A stretch of 64,000 nucleotides of DNA from Pectobacterium aroidearum. Its GTDB lineage: Bacteria > Pseudomonadota > Gammaproteobacteria > Enterobacterales > Enterobacteriaceae. Positions 1 through 11,659 of the stretch are shown piece after piece. The translations under genes and the position numbers were made by a program. The stretch is taken from the NCBI RefSeq assembly GCF_041228105.1, contig NZ_CP166097.1, positions 992,001-1,056,000 on the forward strand, given 5' to 3'. Each line of letters begins with the position of its first letter. Position 1 is the stretch's first letter. Below the pieces are notes generated by a model. That model did not search any database. It worked only from the letters and a program-made list of their open reading frames with translations, and was not told the origin of the DNA.

Positions 1-1875
1 ATTCGTGAAATCGAATTTATTACGCAGGTTTTCCAACTGATCCGTGGCGGGCGTGAGCCGGGATTACAGGGACGCTCGCTGCTGCCTACGCTCCACCATG
101 TAGGGGCGCTGGGGTTATTAACGCCACAACAGGTGCTCGATCTCAGTACTTCTTATCTGTTTCTGCGTCGTCTGGAGAACCTGTTACAAGCCATTGCCGA
201 TGAGCAGACACAAACGCTGCCGGGGGATGAACTGAACCAGCAGCGTCTGGCATGGGGAATGGGGGTAGATAGCTGGGACACGCTGCAATCGATGCTGTCG
301 GAGCATATGCAGTCGGTGCGCCGCGTATTTGACGATCTGATTGGCGATGATGCGCCGGACAATAATGATATCCCCGAACATGGCAGCTATAGCAGCCTAT
401 GGCAGGATACGCTGGATGACGGCGAACTGGCTCCACTGACGCCGCACCTCACGGAAACCGTGCGTGAAAAGCTGATGCGGACGATTGTGGAATTCCGCAA
501 CGATGTGGCGAAACGCACAATTGGACCACGTGGGCGGGATGTGCTGGATCAGCTCATGCCGTGCTTGCTGGCGGAGGTCTGTGCTCGTCAGGAAGCCGAT
601 AGCGTGCTGTCTCGTCTGACACCGTTGCTGCTGGGGATCGTCACACGTACGACCTATCTCGAACTGTTGCTGGAGTCCCGTGCTGCGCTCGGTCAGCTGA
701 TTCGCCTGTGTGCGGCCTCGCCGATGGTTGCCAGCCAACTGGCGCGCTACCCCCTTCTGTTGGATGAATTGCTCGATGCGTCAACGCTGTATCAGCCGAC
801 GGCTCCGGGCGCGTATGCCGATGAGCTACGCCAGTATTTGATGCGCGTACCTGAGGATGATGAAGAACAACAGTTGGAAGCGGTTCGCCAGTTTAAACAG
901 TCGCAGCAACTGCGCATCGCCGCAGGAGATATCGGTGGCGTACTGCCAGTAATGAAAGTGAGCGATCACTTAACGTATCTGGCGGAAGCGATTATCGCGG
1001 CAGTCGTTCAGCAGGCGTGGGGACAGATGGTGGCACGCTACGGCCAGCCGTCCCATTTACAGCACCGCGAAGGCCGTGGGTTTGCCGTTATTGCCTATGG
1101 CAAGCTCGGCGGTTGGGAACTGGGGTATAGCTCCGATCTGGATCTGGTGTTCTTGCTGGACTGCCCGTCGGACGTGATGACGGATGGCGAACGCAGTATT
1201 GATGGCCGCCAGTTCTACCTGCGCCTCGCGCAGCGTGTGATGCACCTGTTTAGCACCCGGACGTCATCAGGTATTTTGTATGAAGTGGATGCTCGTCTGC
1301 GGCCATCGGGGGCGGCTGGCATGCTGGTGAGTACGGTAGAAGCCTTTGATGAGTATCAGCGTAAGGAAGCGTGGACGTGGGAACATCAGGCGTTGGTACG
1401 CGCGCGTATGGTGTACGGCGAAAGCGGCGTGCAGCAGACCTTTGAGTCTATTCGACGCAGCATCCTGTGTGCAGAGCGTGACGCGGATACCCTGCGGACT
1501 GAAGTGCGAGAAATGCGGGAAAAAATGCGTCAGCATCTGGCGAACAAAGATAAAGCGCTCTTTGACATCAAAACGGATGCGGGCGGCATTACTGATATCG
1601 AATTTATTGCCCAATATCTGGTGCTGCGTTATGCCGCTCAGGAACCGCGTTTGACCCGTTGGTCAGACAATGTGCGCATTCTGGAACTGATGGCGCAGTA
1701 TGGCGTGATGGAAGAGAGCGAAGCCAATGCGCTCAAACTGGCCTACGTCACCATGCGCAATGAGTTGCACCATCTGGCCTTGCAGGAACTGTCCGGCCGG
1801 GTCAGCAAGGATCGGTTTGTTGCAGAACGGGAGCAGGTGCTGGTGAGTTGGAATAAGTGGTTAGTGGGAGCCTAG
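1..1875 (+). CDS. glnE: Bifunctional glutamine synthetase adenylyltransferase/adenylyl-removing enzyme, C-terminal part
   Basis: GlnE adds AMP to glutamine synthetase and removes it, tuning nitrogen assimilation with PII. The reading frame is open from base 1 and the gene begins before the window. About 624 residues are present out of roughly 950 in the family. The window opens with [19 protein letters not shown], the end of the N-terminal adenylyl-removing nucleotidyltransferase domain. The second nucleotidyltransferase domain follows, with [19 protein letters not shown] and its paired acidic residues, and later [13 protein letters not shown]. The stop is TAG at 1873. The order glnE-hldE matches E. 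coli. Family assignment is secure; only the 5' end is missing. Confidence 0.96.
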   Translation: MREIEFITQVFQLIRGGREPGLQGRSLLPTLHHVGALGLLTPQQVLDLSTSYLFLRRLENLLQAIADEQTQTLPGDELNQQRLAWGMGVDSWDTLQSMLSEHMQSVRRVFDDLIGDDAPDNNDIPEHGSYSSLWQDTLDDGELAPLTPHLTETVREKLMRTIVEFRNDVAKRTIGPRGRDVLDQLMPCLLAEVCARQEADSVLSRLTPLLLGIVTRTTYLELLLESRAALGQLIRLCAASPMVASQLARYPLLLDELLDASTLYQPTAPGAYADELRQYLMRVPEDDEEQQLEAVRQFKQSQQLRIAAGDIGGVLPVMKVSDHLTYLAEAIIAAVVQQAWGQMVARYGQPSHLQHREGRGFAVIAYGKLGGWELGYSSDLDLVFLLDCPSDVMTDGERSIDGRQFYLRLAQRVMHLFSTRTSSGILYEVDARLRPSGAAGMLVSTVEAFDEYQRKEAWTWEHQALVRARMVYGESGVQQTFESIRRSILCAERDADTLRTEVREMREKMRQHLANKDKALFDIKTDAGGITDIEFIAQYLVLRYAAQEPRLTRWSDNVRILELMAQYGVMEESEANALKLAYVTMRNELHHLALQELSGRVSKDRFVAEREQVLVSWNKWLVGA

Positions 1876-2005
1876 GTTCCCCTTAGCTATATGATGATGG
1901 GGTATGCGGCCCAATGCTCAGCAAAGAGCCGTGCTGCAGTGACGTGTAATGATTGTGCCTATGATATTATTACGCGCATTATGCGAAATAAGCCTGGAGT
2001 AGAGG

Positions 2006-3442
2006 ATGAAAGTGACGCTGCCTGATTTCCGTCAAGCGGGTGTGTTAGTGGTGGGTGATGTCATGCTGGATCGTTACTGGTATGGGCCGACCAGCCGAAT
2101 TTCACCAGAGGCACCGGTACCTGTGGTCAAGGTTGATACGATCGAAGAACGCCCTGGCGGCGCGGCGAACGTCGCCATGAACATCGCTGCGTTGGGGGCG
2201 GGATCGCGTCTGGTGGGGTTAACGGGCATTGATGATGCCGCTCGCGCGCTGAATGCCAAACTTGGCGAAGTCAACGTGAAGTGCGACTTTGTCTCGGTTC
2301 CTACGCACCCGACGATTACCAAACTGCGCGTGCTGTCGCGTAATCAGCAGCTGATCCGACTGGATTTTGAGGAAGGCTTTGAGGGAATTGATCCTCAGCC
2401 GATCATCGAGCGTATTCAACTGGCGCTGCCAAAAATTGGCGCACTGGTGCTGTCTGACTATGCAAAAGGCGCATTAGCGCATGTGCAAACCATGATTCAG
2501 ACGGCAAAAGCAGCGGGTGTTCCAGTGCTGATCGACCCGAAAGGCACGGATTTTGCCCGCTATCGTGGCGCGACGTTGCTGACGCCAAACCTGTCTGAGT
2601 TTGAAGCGGTGGCAGGGCGTTGCAAAACGGAAGAAGAGCTGGTTGAGCGCGGCATGCAACTGGTCGCTGATTACGAGCTGTCCGCGTTGCTGATTACGCG
2701 TTCCGAACAAGGGATGACGCTGCTACAGCCGGGCAAAGCACCGCTGCATTTGCCTACGCAGGCGCAGGAAGTGTATGACGTGACCGGCGCCGGCGATACC
2801 GTCATTGGTGTGCTGGCCGCTGCGCTGGCGGCGGGTAATCCGCTGGAAGAGGCCTGTTTCCTGGCGAATGCCGCCGCAGGCGTCGTCGTTGGCAAGCTGG
2901 GCACATCAACGGTCACACCGATTGAGCTGGAAAATGCTATCCGTGGCCGTGCCGACACCGGATTTGGCGTGATGACAGAAGAACAGCTGAAAAAGGTCGT
3001 TGAACTGGCGCGTCAGCGTGGCGAAAAGATTGTGATGACCAACGGTTGCTTCGATATTCTGCATGCCGGACATGTGTCCTATCTGGCAAATGCCCGTAAA
3101 CTTGGCGATCGGTTAATCGTTGCAGTCAACAGCGATGCGTCAACCAAACGCCTGAAGGGGCCAACGCGTCCCGTTAACCCGTTGCCACAGCGCATGATCG
3201 TACTGGGTGCATTGGAAGCTGTAGACTGGGTTGTGCCGTTTGAAGAAGATACGCCACAGCGCCTGATTGCCAGCATTCTGCCGGACATTCTGGTGAAAGG
3301 CGGGGACTACCAGCCACATGAAATCGCCGGCAGCGAAGAGGTCTGGGCCAACGGCGGTGAAGTGAAAGTGCTGAACTTTGAGGACGGCTGCTCCACGACG
3401 AACATCATCAACACGATTAAAGCTAACGCGTCTAAATCTTAA
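2006..3442 (+). CDS. hldE: Bifunctional heptose 7-phosphate kinase / heptose 1-phosphate adenylyltransferase
   Basis: HldE carries out two steps of ADP-heptose synthesis for the lipopolysaccharide inner core, in the cytosol. The N-terminal half is a PfkB/ribokinase-type kinase, with the glycine-rich GGAANVAMN near residue 52 and the anion-hole/catalytic-base motif DVTGAGDT near 258. The C-terminal half is a nucleotidyltransferase, with [15 protein letters not shown] near residue 347 containing the HxGH signature. Length (478 aa) equals that of E. coli HldE. The start follows an AGAGG sequence directly upstream. It lies 130 bp behind glnE, as in E. coli. Confidence 0.97.
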   Translation: MKVTLPDFRQAGVLVVGDVMLDRYWYGPTSRISPEAPVPVVKVDTIEERPGGAANVAMNIAALGAGSRLVGLTGIDDAARALNAKLGEVNVKCDFVSVPTHPTITKLRVLSRNQQLIRLDFEEGFEGIDPQPIIERIQLALPKIGALVLSDYAKGALAHVQTMIQTAKAAGVPVLIDPKGTDFARYRGATLLTPNLSEFEAVAGRCKTEEELVERGMQLVADYELSALLITRSEQGMTLLQPGKAPLHLPTQAQEVYDVTGAGDTVIGVLAAALAAGNPLEEACFLANAAAGVVVGKLGTSTVTPIELENAIRGRADTGFGVMTEEQLKKVVELARQRGEKIVMTNGCFDILHAGHVSYLANARKLGDRLIVAVNSDASTKRLKGPTRPVNPLPQRMIVLGALEAVDWVVPFEEDTPQRLIASILPDILVKGGDYQPHEIAGSEEVWANGGEVKVLNFEDGCSTTNIINTIKANASKS

Positions 3443-3496
3443 AAAGCCAAACTGACGGCACTCGAATCATCATGAAGCCGTTCAGACCGCAAGCTA

Positions 3497-3533
3497 ATGA
3501 TTCTCGCTCTGTCACACCACGAGCGAGAATCAT
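3497..3533. repeat. Perfect 13-bp inverted repeat between hldE and ligA
   Basis: Arms ATGATTCTCGCTC (3497-3509) and GAGCGAGAATCAT (3521-3533) are perfectly complementary around an 11-nt loop. There is no T-run on either side, so it is not a classical intrinsic terminator. It could be a weak or Rho-assisted 3' end for hldE, or RNA processing structure. Confidence 0.6.
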
Positions 3534-3544
3534 AACAATCATAA

Positions 3545-5632
<2,088 letters not shown>

Positions 5633-5636
5633 GCGG

Positions 5637-5858
5637 GTGGAAAAAGAAGACCTGATAGACATTGCCACGATGCAGATGCCCTTTGGTAAATACAAGGGGC
5701 GAGCGTTGATTGATTTACCGGAAGAGTACCTGCTGTGGTTCTCCCGCAAGGGTGAATTTCCTAATGGCCGCTTGGGGGAATTGATGCAAATTACGCTGGC
5801 AATAAAGATAGAGGGTCTGCAAGGGTTGGTAACACCGCTGAAACGGCCCCGTTCCTGA
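5637..5858 (+). CDS. ypeB: YpeB-like DUF3820 family protein
   Basis: Small cytosolic protein of 73 residues, unknown function, DUF3820 type. The core MPFGKYKGRALIDLPEEYL with PNGRLGELM is typical of the family. The start is GTG at 5637, five bases after the ligA stop codon, with GGGAGAG inside the end of ligA as ribosome-binding site, so it is probably translated from the ligA message. The same ligA-ypeB pairing occurs in E. coli. Confidence 0.85.
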   Translation: MEKEDLIDIATMQMPFGKYKGRALIDLPEEYLLWFSRKGEFPNGRLGELMQITLAIKIEGLQGLVTPLKRPRS

Positions 5859-5890
5859 CGATTCGGTTCCTGCGGTAATCTCTGACGAAA

Positions 5891-5919
5891 AAAAGGTCGC
5901 TTCAATCAAGCGACCTTTT
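5891..5919. terminator. Bidirectional Rho-independent terminator
   Basis: The hairpin AAAAGGTCGCTT / AAGCGACCTTTT has a 5-nt loop, with T-runs for both strands. It lies between ypeB (+) and the first FlxA-like gene (-), so it probably ends both transcripts. Confidence 0.88.
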
Positions 5920-5951
5920 ACATTTACCGGCTACTCCATCCCTGACGCAGA

Positions 5952-6308
5952 CTAGACGTAGATATTAATCTGGTTATCTGCTGTCGGGCGGTTGACGCCT
6001 TCTTGTTTAGCACTTTGAGCCGAAGAGGTGGAATCAGACTGCTGTTCTGATTTTTCACTCTGCAAGCGGGCAATTTGTGCCTGTAACGCCTGGATCTGTG
6101 CTTGAATGGCCTGCTGCTGCTGTTCGATCAGTTTACGTTCATCATCACTTTCTGCGCTGGAAGCTGATTCGGTCAGTTTATTCACTTGTTTGGTAAGTGC
6201 CTGAACTTGCTTGGTTAGCTGCGCAATCTGTTGCTCTGAGGTGTTGCTGCTTTTACTGCTGCTTGCTGTTGTTGTCGATACGCTGATACTGCTGATGGTG
6301 TTTGACAT
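5952..6308 (-). CDS. FlxA-like coiled-coil protein (copy 1)
   Basis: A 118-residue protein with no signal peptide or membrane segment. It has a Ser/Thr-rich N-terminus, then a long coiled coil (QQIAQLTKQVQALTKQVNKL and a Gln-rich ERKLIEQQQQAIQAQIQAL segment), a disordered stretch, and the C-terminal end INIYV. This layout matches the FlxA-like family; E. coli FlxA is a sigma-28-dependent protein of unknown function. The start has an ideal AGGAGG ribosome-binding site. It shares the coiled-coil core and C-terminus with the neighbour at 6513-6923, so the two look like tandem duplicates. Product function is unknown. Confidence 0.8.
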   Translation of the reverse strand: MSNTISSISVSTTTASSSKSSNTSEQQIAQLTKQVQALTKQVNKLTESASSAESDDERKLIEQQQQAIQAQIQALQAQIARLQSEKSEQQSDSTSSAQSAKQEGVNRPTADNQINIYV

Positions 6309-6332
6309 TTTCCCTCCTGAAAATGAAAAGAT

Positions 6333-6376
6333 GCCGATATACCCGAATTATTCGGGGTACAAGCCGTTATATCGGC
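6333..6376. repeat. Nested inverted repeats in the leader of FlxA-like copy 1
   Basis: Outer arms GCCGATATA (6333-6341) and TATATCGGC (6368-6376) enclose a second inverted repeat CCCGAA-TTA-TTCGGG (6342-6356). On the minus strand this precedes the start codon of the gene ending at 5952. The upstream arm read on the minus strand gives GCCGATAT, close to a sigma-28 -10 element, but no good TAAA is found 15 nt before it. It may be a 5' UTR structure or an operator. Confidence 0.55.
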
Positions 6377-6512
6377 AATTTAAGCACTTTCTCGAAGGGG
6401 ATATTGTTGGCAATGAAGCATGAAATACTCACTTTCCTGACAGCTCATGTAACAAAATGTATCAGCCAGGAAAGAGAGAGAAACAAAGACGGGAATGTGT
6501 CAAATATTGCTG

Positions 6513-6923
6513 TCAGACGTAGATATTAACTCCGCCCTTTTTTTCTTTATTTTCAGTTTGTTGTGATGTCGCTTTTGATGCAGCCTCGGCCGCTTTCTTT
6601 TCTGCTTCTTCTTTTTGGATACGGGCAATTTCGGCATAGAGCGCCTGTATTTGCGCCTGAATCATCTGCTGCTGTTGCTTAATGAGTTTACGTTCATTCT
6701 CACTTTGCGCATCGGCAGCTTTAGCACCCAGTTCTTTTAACTTTTTGGTTAGCACTTTGATTTGATTTTGTAATGCAGCAATTTTTTGCTGAGCACCACT
6801 ACCCGTATCAGCGGTAGAGGCAGCTTTACTCTCTGTATTAGATGAAGCCTTATTCGTTGCAGGCTTATTGGCCGCAGAGGCCGTCGCTGTTACGTTTGAC
6901 ACCGTATTCACTGTAATGGACAT
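6513..6923 (-). CDS. FlxA-like coiled-coil protein (copy 2), sigma-28 regulated
   Basis: A 136-residue paralogue of the preceding protein. It has an Ala/Thr-rich N-terminus, a coiled coil from about residue 46 with QQKIAALQNQIKVLTKKLK and ENERKLIKQQQQMIQAQIQA, a charged KEEAEKKAAEAA helix, and a C-terminal VNIYV. The start is taken at ATG 6923, five bases after AGGAGG; an in-frame GTG one codon upstream is too close to that site. A near-perfect flagellar sigma-28 promoter lies 35 bp upstream, linking the protein to the motility regulon. FlxA-like proteins have no established biochemical role. Confidence 0.85.
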   Translation of the reverse strand: MSITVNTVSNVTATASAANKPATNKASSNTESKAASTADTGSGAQQKIAALQNQIKVLTKKLKELGAKAADAQSENERKLIKQQQQMIQAQIQALYAEIARIQKEEAEKKAAEAASKATSQQTENKEKKGGVNIYV

Positions 6924-6957
6924 CACTTCCTCCTGAAATAAGTCAATTCTCCGATTG

Positions 6958-6984
6958 TTATCGGCTGTACCACTCTGTTCTTTA
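6958..6984 (-). promoter_or_regulatory. Sigma-28 (FliA) promoter for FlxA-like copy 2
   Basis: On the minus strand the sequence reads TAAA, 15 nt, GCCGATAA, which matches the core FliA consensus exactly in both elements and in spacing. It lies 35 bp upstream of ATG 6923 and predicts late flagellar class 3 expression. Confidence 0.9.
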
Positions 6985-7090
6985 CGAAAAGCTTACAAAT
7001 GGATGAGACTATTGTGTCTTTCTGGCGGGAAAAAGGAACTGGCAAGGGCGCTTTCCTGCTCCCTTGCCGCAACCGAGGGGGTGACGTCCG

Positions 7091-8626
7091 TTAGCTACCG
7101 TATACGTTAATCGCGCTATTCAGCCGCCTTGCCTGAAGGTTTAGCCCTTCAGCGGCTTCTGTTGAGTGCGTAACCATATCGGTATTGCGCTGTGTCATTT
7201 GTTCTATCTGTGCAATAGAGGTATTGATCAGGCCCAATGCTGAGGTTTGCTCGTGCGTTGCGTTGCTGATCTCTTTGATCATGGTAGAGACCTGCAAGAC
7301 TTCATCAACAATGTCGCTGATATGTTTGCCCGCGTTTTCTACCATGGTGCTGCCCTGTTTTACGCTTTCAACGTTGGCGTCGATGAGCGCTTTAATCTCT
7401 TTGGCTGCGGAGGCTGAATGCTGCGCTAAATTGCGAACTTCGGCGGCCACCACGGCAAACCCCCGTCCCTGGACGCCGGCACGCGCTGCTTCAACCGCCG
7501 CATTCAGCGCAAGAATGTTAGTCTGGAAGGCAATGCTGTCTATCACGCCAATGATATCAACGATCTTATCACTGGCGCTGGAAATGGAATCCATCATGCC
7601 GATGGTTTCCTTCATGATATTGCCCCCCTTAAGCGCGGTACTGCTGGCGGCTTCAGCCATTGTGGTGGCCTGTGCCGCCGTTTCAGCACTCTGCTGCACG
7701 GCAACGGTAATTTCTTCAATGGCGGCGGCGGTTTGTTGCAGGTTTGCCGATGTTTCTTCTGTACGCGTGTTCAGATCGATATTATTTTCTGCCAGCTTAT
7801 GGCTAACGTTGGTAATACCGTTTACCTGCGTGCTGACGTCATCAACAAGCGAGTGCAAATTCAGGCCGAACTGGTTAACGGAGCGTAGCAGTAAGCCGAT
7901 TTCGTCGACCCGATTCAGATGAATATGCTTTACTTTACGGCCCGAGACCACATGCTGAGCCTGTTTCAGTATCATCCTGATTGGCTGGGCAATTTGCTTT
8001 TGCAGAAACTGATCCAGAATTACAATCAGTAACAGCGCCAGTGCCAGCAACCACAGCGGATTCATACCGCTGAAAGCAAGCAGCGTGGGAATGAGCCCCG
8101 CCGTCAATACCGCGATGCGCAAGCGCCAGCGGACTGACAATTTCTGCAAGATCGACAGGGGAGAAAAGAGTCCGGTGCGAACAACCAACCCTTTGTAGAA
8201 CTTAATGTTACCTGCCTGCTTTTTCTGCACAGCGCTATACAGCGTTTCGGCAGACTTGATCTCTTCGGCGCTGGGTGTGTTACGCACCGAGATATAGCCT
8301 GCGAGATGTTCCTGCTGGTAGACTGGCGTAACGTTGGCGCGAACCCAGTAGTGGTCACCGTTGTTGCGACGGTTTTTAACGAGTCCTGTCCAGCTATCGC
8401 CTTGTTTCAACGTAAACCACATGTCGGCGTAGGCTTCAACGGGCATGTCAGGGTGACGCACGATATTGTGGGGTTGGTTGATGAGCTGCTCTTCAGAAAA
8501 ACCGCTAACCTTAATGAAGGCAGAGTTGGCATAAGTAATGTGGCTATGAATATTTGTCGTGGACATCAATATGGTGTCCATGTCTAACAGATACTCCTGC
8601 TGTGTAACAGGTGTATTCACTCTCAT
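7091..8626 (-). CDS. aer: Aerotaxis receptor Aer (PAS-type methyl-accepting chemotaxis protein)
   Basis: Membrane-anchored redox/oxygen sensor that signals through CheA/CheW. The N-terminal PAS domain carries the Aer-specific HNIVRHPDMP (residues 53-62) and VKNRRNNGDHYWVRAN (83-98), the FAD-binding fold. A single hydrophobic hairpin lies at about 165-207, followed by a HAMP-like region with LNRVDEIG. The signalling domain has the conserved hairpin tip AFQTNILALNAAVEAARAG. Length is 511 aa against 506 in E. coli Aer, with no periplasmic domain, as expected. No convincing sigma-28 promoter is visible directly upstream, which is unlike E. coli aer. Confidence 0.93.
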   Translation of the reverse strand: MRVNTPVTQQEYLLDMDTILMSTTNIHSHITYANSAFIKVSGFSEEQLINQPHNIVRHPDMPVEAYADMWFTLKQGDSWTGLVKNRRNNGDHYWVRANVTPVYQQEHLAGYISVRNTPSAEEIKSAETLYSAVQKKQAGNIKFYKGLVVRTGLFSPLSILQKLSVRWRLRIAVLTAGLIPTLLAFSGMNPLWLLALALLLIVILDQFLQKQIAQPIRMILKQAQHVVSGRKVKHIHLNRVDEIGLLLRSVNQFGLNLHSLVDDVSTQVNGITNVSHKLAENNIDLNTRTEETSANLQQTAAAIEEITVAVQQSAETAAQATTMAEAASSTALKGGNIMKETIGMMDSISSASDKIVDIIGVIDSIAFQTNILALNAAVEAARAGVQGRGFAVVAAEVRNLAQHSASAAKEIKALIDANVESVKQGSTMVENAGKHISDIVDEVLQVSTMIKEISNATHEQTSALGLINTSIAQIEQMTQRNTDMVTHSTEAAEGLNLQARRLNSAINVYGS

Positions 8627-8918
8627 TAGAAACCCCGGCGTACGTATCCCGCTCAGTTTCCAGGTTCCGCCATACTGACCGCTTTCCTCGTCTCAGTCGT
8701 TCTGATTATTACAGAGGCTGAAACGCTGTGTCGCTGCCGCGTGGTACATCCTGTGAAATCTGTCAGGCATATTGCTGTGTAAATATTCAAGTTATTCAAA
8801 TGGGTATACTGAATTTTTTTGGGTTACTGACTCGCCGATATAAAATAATGTCGGGCACTATTTATAATGAGCGGGCTATTGACCCTATATTGTGCGTGAT
8901 GGAGTTTTTGTAACTTTA

Positions 8919-9042
8919 TCCGTCATACTTCAAGTTGCATGTGCGTTGGCTGCGCTTAGTCACCCGAATCACTTACTCAAGTAAGCTCATCGGGACTCCC
9001 TCTCTTGCCGCCTTCCTGAAACTTGAATTATTTAGGGTATAT
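8919..9042 (-). repeat. ERIC element 1
   Basis: About 124 bp running from the CGTCATACTTCAAGTTGCAT end to the AATTATTTAGGGTATA end, with the diagnostic core ATCACTTACTCAAGTAAGCT. It is a variant Enterobacterial Repetitive Intergenic Consensus sequence in inverted orientation relative to the copy at 11448. The rest of the 792-bp gap (8627-9418) between aer and garD is AT-rich with no convincing gene. Confidence 0.88.
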
Positions 9043-9379
9043 ATTTTTGTAACAAATATGTCATCAGTGTTAGCACGCTTTTTCAGCACGCGTAAATTTA
9101 TGATGAGGACGATTACCTGTCAATTGATTCATTTTATGGGCAATAAATAATTGGTAAAAAAATGATTAAGAATAGGTAAGTCGCGCGGAGGGATTTTTCT
9201 TAAACAGTGTTTTTAGAGTGAGTTATATTGACGATAAAAAGAATCATTTGTTAATTTTTTTATATTTTTTCTTTGCGTAAATGAAATTAAATGTTGTTTC
9301 GCTGGCGTTTATTCCTTTAATTACCGCTTTCCCTCATTTTTTATTGTGGCCTAATTTATTTTAGATCAAATAATGCTAT

Positions 9380-9408
9380 CCGCAGGCCAGAATGAGTCTG
9401 GCCTGCGG
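9380..9408 (-). terminator. Terminator-like hairpin after garD
   Basis: A perfect 12-bp stem, CCGCAGGCCAGA / TCTGGCCTGCGG, with a 5-nt loop starts 10 bp past the garD stop codon. There is no clear T-run, so it may work with Rho or as a 3'-end stabiliser. Confidence 0.6.
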
Positions 9409-9418
9409 AGAACGATAA

Positions 9419-10993
9419 TCAGGTTACCGGTGCCGGATTGAAAACGGCCAGTGCGTTATGAAGCCCCCATTGATCGGACCAGGTTTTTTTCTTGCCGCTG
9501 GCGATGTCCAGAATGAAGTGGAAAAGCTGCCAGCCCACGTCTTCAATCGTGGCTTCTCCAGTAGCGATGGTACCGGCATCAATATCCATCAGATCGTACC
9601 AGCGGTTGGCCAATGCGGTACGGGTTGCCATCTTGATCACGGGTACAGCCAATAGGCCATACGGTGTACCGCGACCGGTGGTGAAGACCTGCACGGTGAT
9701 GCCGGAAGCGAGCTGCTGCGTGCCGCACACGAAGTCACTGGCTGGCGTTGCGGCGTAAATCAGCCCGCGTTTGGTGGGGCGCTGGCCGGGAGACAGGACT
9801 TCGACAATGGCGCTGGTACCGGATTTGGCGATGGAGCCGAGCGCTTTTTCGACCACGTTCGCCAGCCCCCCTTTTTTGTTGCCCGGTGATGGGTTGGCGC
9901 TGCGATCGGTCTGGCCGCTGTCGAGGTAATTGTCGTACCAGGCCATTTCTTCCAGCAGACGTTTACCGACTTCTTCATTGATGGCGCGCGGCGTTAACAG
10001 ATGAATGGCGTCACGCACTTCGGTCACTTCGGAGAACATCACGGTTGCGCCACAGCGTACCAGCAGATCGGATGCAAAACCGACGGCTGGGTTAGCGGTG
10101 ACACCAGAGAAAGCATCGCTGCCACCGCACTGCATGCCGACAACCAATTCTGATGCCGGGCAGGTTTCACGCTGACGTTTGTTCAACTGTTGCAGGTGCT
10201 TGTCTGCCATCGTCAGAATGTCATCCACCATCGATCGGAAACCAACGTGGTGTTCATCCTGCAAGCGGACAATACTGGTGTCGTCGAGGGAGATGGCCTG
10301 TACGTCTGACGTCCCTTCCAGCAGGCGCTCTGGCTGTAATTTTTCACAACCCAGACCCACCACCAATATCTCACCGCCAAAATTCGGATTCAGTGCCAGA
10401 TTGTGGATAGTGCGGATAGGGACGACCGCCGCAGGTGCATTGATTGCTACGCCGCAGCCATAGAGATGGTTGAGTGCGACAACACCATCCACATTGGGAT
10501 AGTTAGGCAGTAAATCCCGCTCGATAATTTTGACGACATAGTCCACTACGCCCGCGACACAGTGCACGCTGGTGCTAATGCCCAACAGATTTTTCGTGCC
10601 TACGCTGCCATCGGCGTTGCGATAACCTTCAAAGGTGTAGCCTTCCAGCGGAGGAAGGGTGGGCGGGATTTTGGTCGCCAGCGGCAGGGTGTCCAGCGCG
10701 GGAGCCAGAGGTAACTCGACTAAGGATTCATCAATCCAGCTTCCTTTAGCAATATCGCGCAGCGCATACCCGATAATTTCACCATAGCGGATGATTGTGC
10801 CTGATTTTGCGATATTAACAAGGGCAACTTTGTGCCCCTGTGGAACATGCTCAATTAATTCCAGATGATCATTAAAACGGGTTCCGGCGCGTAAGCCATT
10901 ATTATTAACAACAATGGCAACATTATCTGAATCGTGGACTTTAATATAAAGTGGCTGCTCTTGTGCAGCATTACTTTCTGATTTATCTGACAT
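9419..10993 (-). CDS. garD: Galactarate dehydratase
   Basis: GarD dehydrates galactarate to 5-keto-4-deoxy-D-glucarate in the cytosol. The protein belongs to the UxaA (altronate dehydratase-like) family and at 524 aa is essentially the length of E. coli GarD (523). The small N-terminal SAF-type domain ends near residue 100. The main domain has [32 protein letters not shown] and [20 protein letters not shown], including the cysteines expected for the metal site. It is transcribed away from gudP, and the shared 666-bp region holds a CRP-like site and an operator-like palindrome. It opens the pathway completed by garL, garR and garK. Confidence 0.95.
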   Translation of the reverse strand: MSDKSESNAAQEQPLYIKVHDSDNVAIVVNNNGLRAGTRFNDHLELIEHVPQGHKVALVNIAKSGTIIRYGEIIGYALRDIAKGSWIDESLVELPLAPALDTLPLATKIPPTLPPLEGYTFEGYRNADGSVGTKNLLGISTSVHCVAGVVDYVVKIIERDLLPNYPNVDGVVALNHLYGCGVAINAPAAVVPIRTIHNLALNPNFGGEILVVGLGCEKLQPERLLEGTSDVQAISLDDTSIVRLQDEHHVGFRSMVDDILTMADKHLQQLNKRQRETCPASELVVGMQCGGSDAFSGVTANPAVGFASDLLVRCGATVMFSEVTEVRDAIHLLTPRAINEEVGKRLLEEMAWYDNYLDSGQTDRSANPSPGNKKGGLANVVEKALGSIAKSGTSAIVEVLSPGQRPTKRGLIYAATPASDFVCGTQQLASGITVQVFTTGRGTPYGLLAVPVIKMATRTALANRWYDLMDIDAGTIATGEATIEDVGWQLFHFILDIASGKKKTWSDQWGLHNALAVFNPAPVT

Positions 10994-11008
10994 GATGCAA
11001 GCCTTTAT

Positions 11009-11025
11009 TATTGGTTTATCAGAAA
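11009..11025 (-). promoter_or_regulatory. garD leader copy of the TTCTGATAA motif
   Basis: On the minus strand the sequence is TTTCTGATAAACCAATA, which matches 13 of 17 bases of the exact motif ATTCTGATAACCCTACA found upstream of gudP and gudX. It ends 15 nt before the garD start, so in garD it lies within the leader RNA. It may be a transcription-factor site or an RNA-level site; which one is not decided by the sequence. Confidence 0.4.
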
Positions 11026-11028
11026 CGC

Positions 11029-11047
11029 CGTGGTAGTGATTACCACG
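11029..11047. promoter_or_regulatory. Operator-like palindrome in the garD promoter region
   Basis: CGTGGTA-GTGAT-TACCACG is a perfect 7-bp inverted repeat. It lies 36-54 bp upstream of the garD start and just downstream of a plausible minus-strand -10 box TATACT (11072-11077). The TGGT...ACCA half-sites are of the kind bound by GntR/FCD-family regulators of sugar-acid genes. The actual regulator is not in the window. Confidence 0.45.
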
Positions 11048-11162
11048 CGATTACTCCATTGCTCGCTAACGAGTATACGTGAGGTTCTCTTCTCGTACAT
11101 TATGCAATTGACCTAAGGCCGCGCTTTTTACTTATGATTTATCAGGCGAAGCCCCAATTTTT

Positions 11163-11178
11163 GGTGAGTTTGATCACA
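11163..11178. promoter_or_regulatory. CRP-like site in the garD-gudP intergenic region
   Basis: GGTGA-GTTTGA-TCACA matches TGTGA-N6-TCACA at nine of ten bases. It lies about 170 bp upstream of garD and 480 bp upstream of gudP, outside the gudP motif block. Catabolite control of aldarate genes is expected from E. coli. Confidence 0.5.
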
Positions 11179-11250
11179 TTCTGCCGGCGTGTGATTTTTA
11201 ACAGAGAAATAAAAATAATGTGTGTGAATGTAAAAAGAGAATGACGGCAT

Positions 11251-11604
<354 letters not shown>

Positions 11605-11659
11605 CGTTATCTGTTATTCGGAATGAATGAGCGAACCGCGATTGAAGCAGGAGTTCATC

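Noticed and set aside
6342..6360. ERIC end fragment
   Set aside because: ACCCGAATTATTCGGGGTA resembles an ERIC terminus on one strand, but the ERIC core is absent and the palindrome explains the similarity.
7185..7922. 245-codon open frame on the plus strand
   Set aside because: Antisense to the aer signalling domain; Ser/Ala/Met-rich composition is typical of a shadow frame.
8627..8760. Sigma-28 promoter of aer
   Set aside because: No TAAA-N15-GCCGATAA-like sequence within 130 bp of the start on the minus strand.
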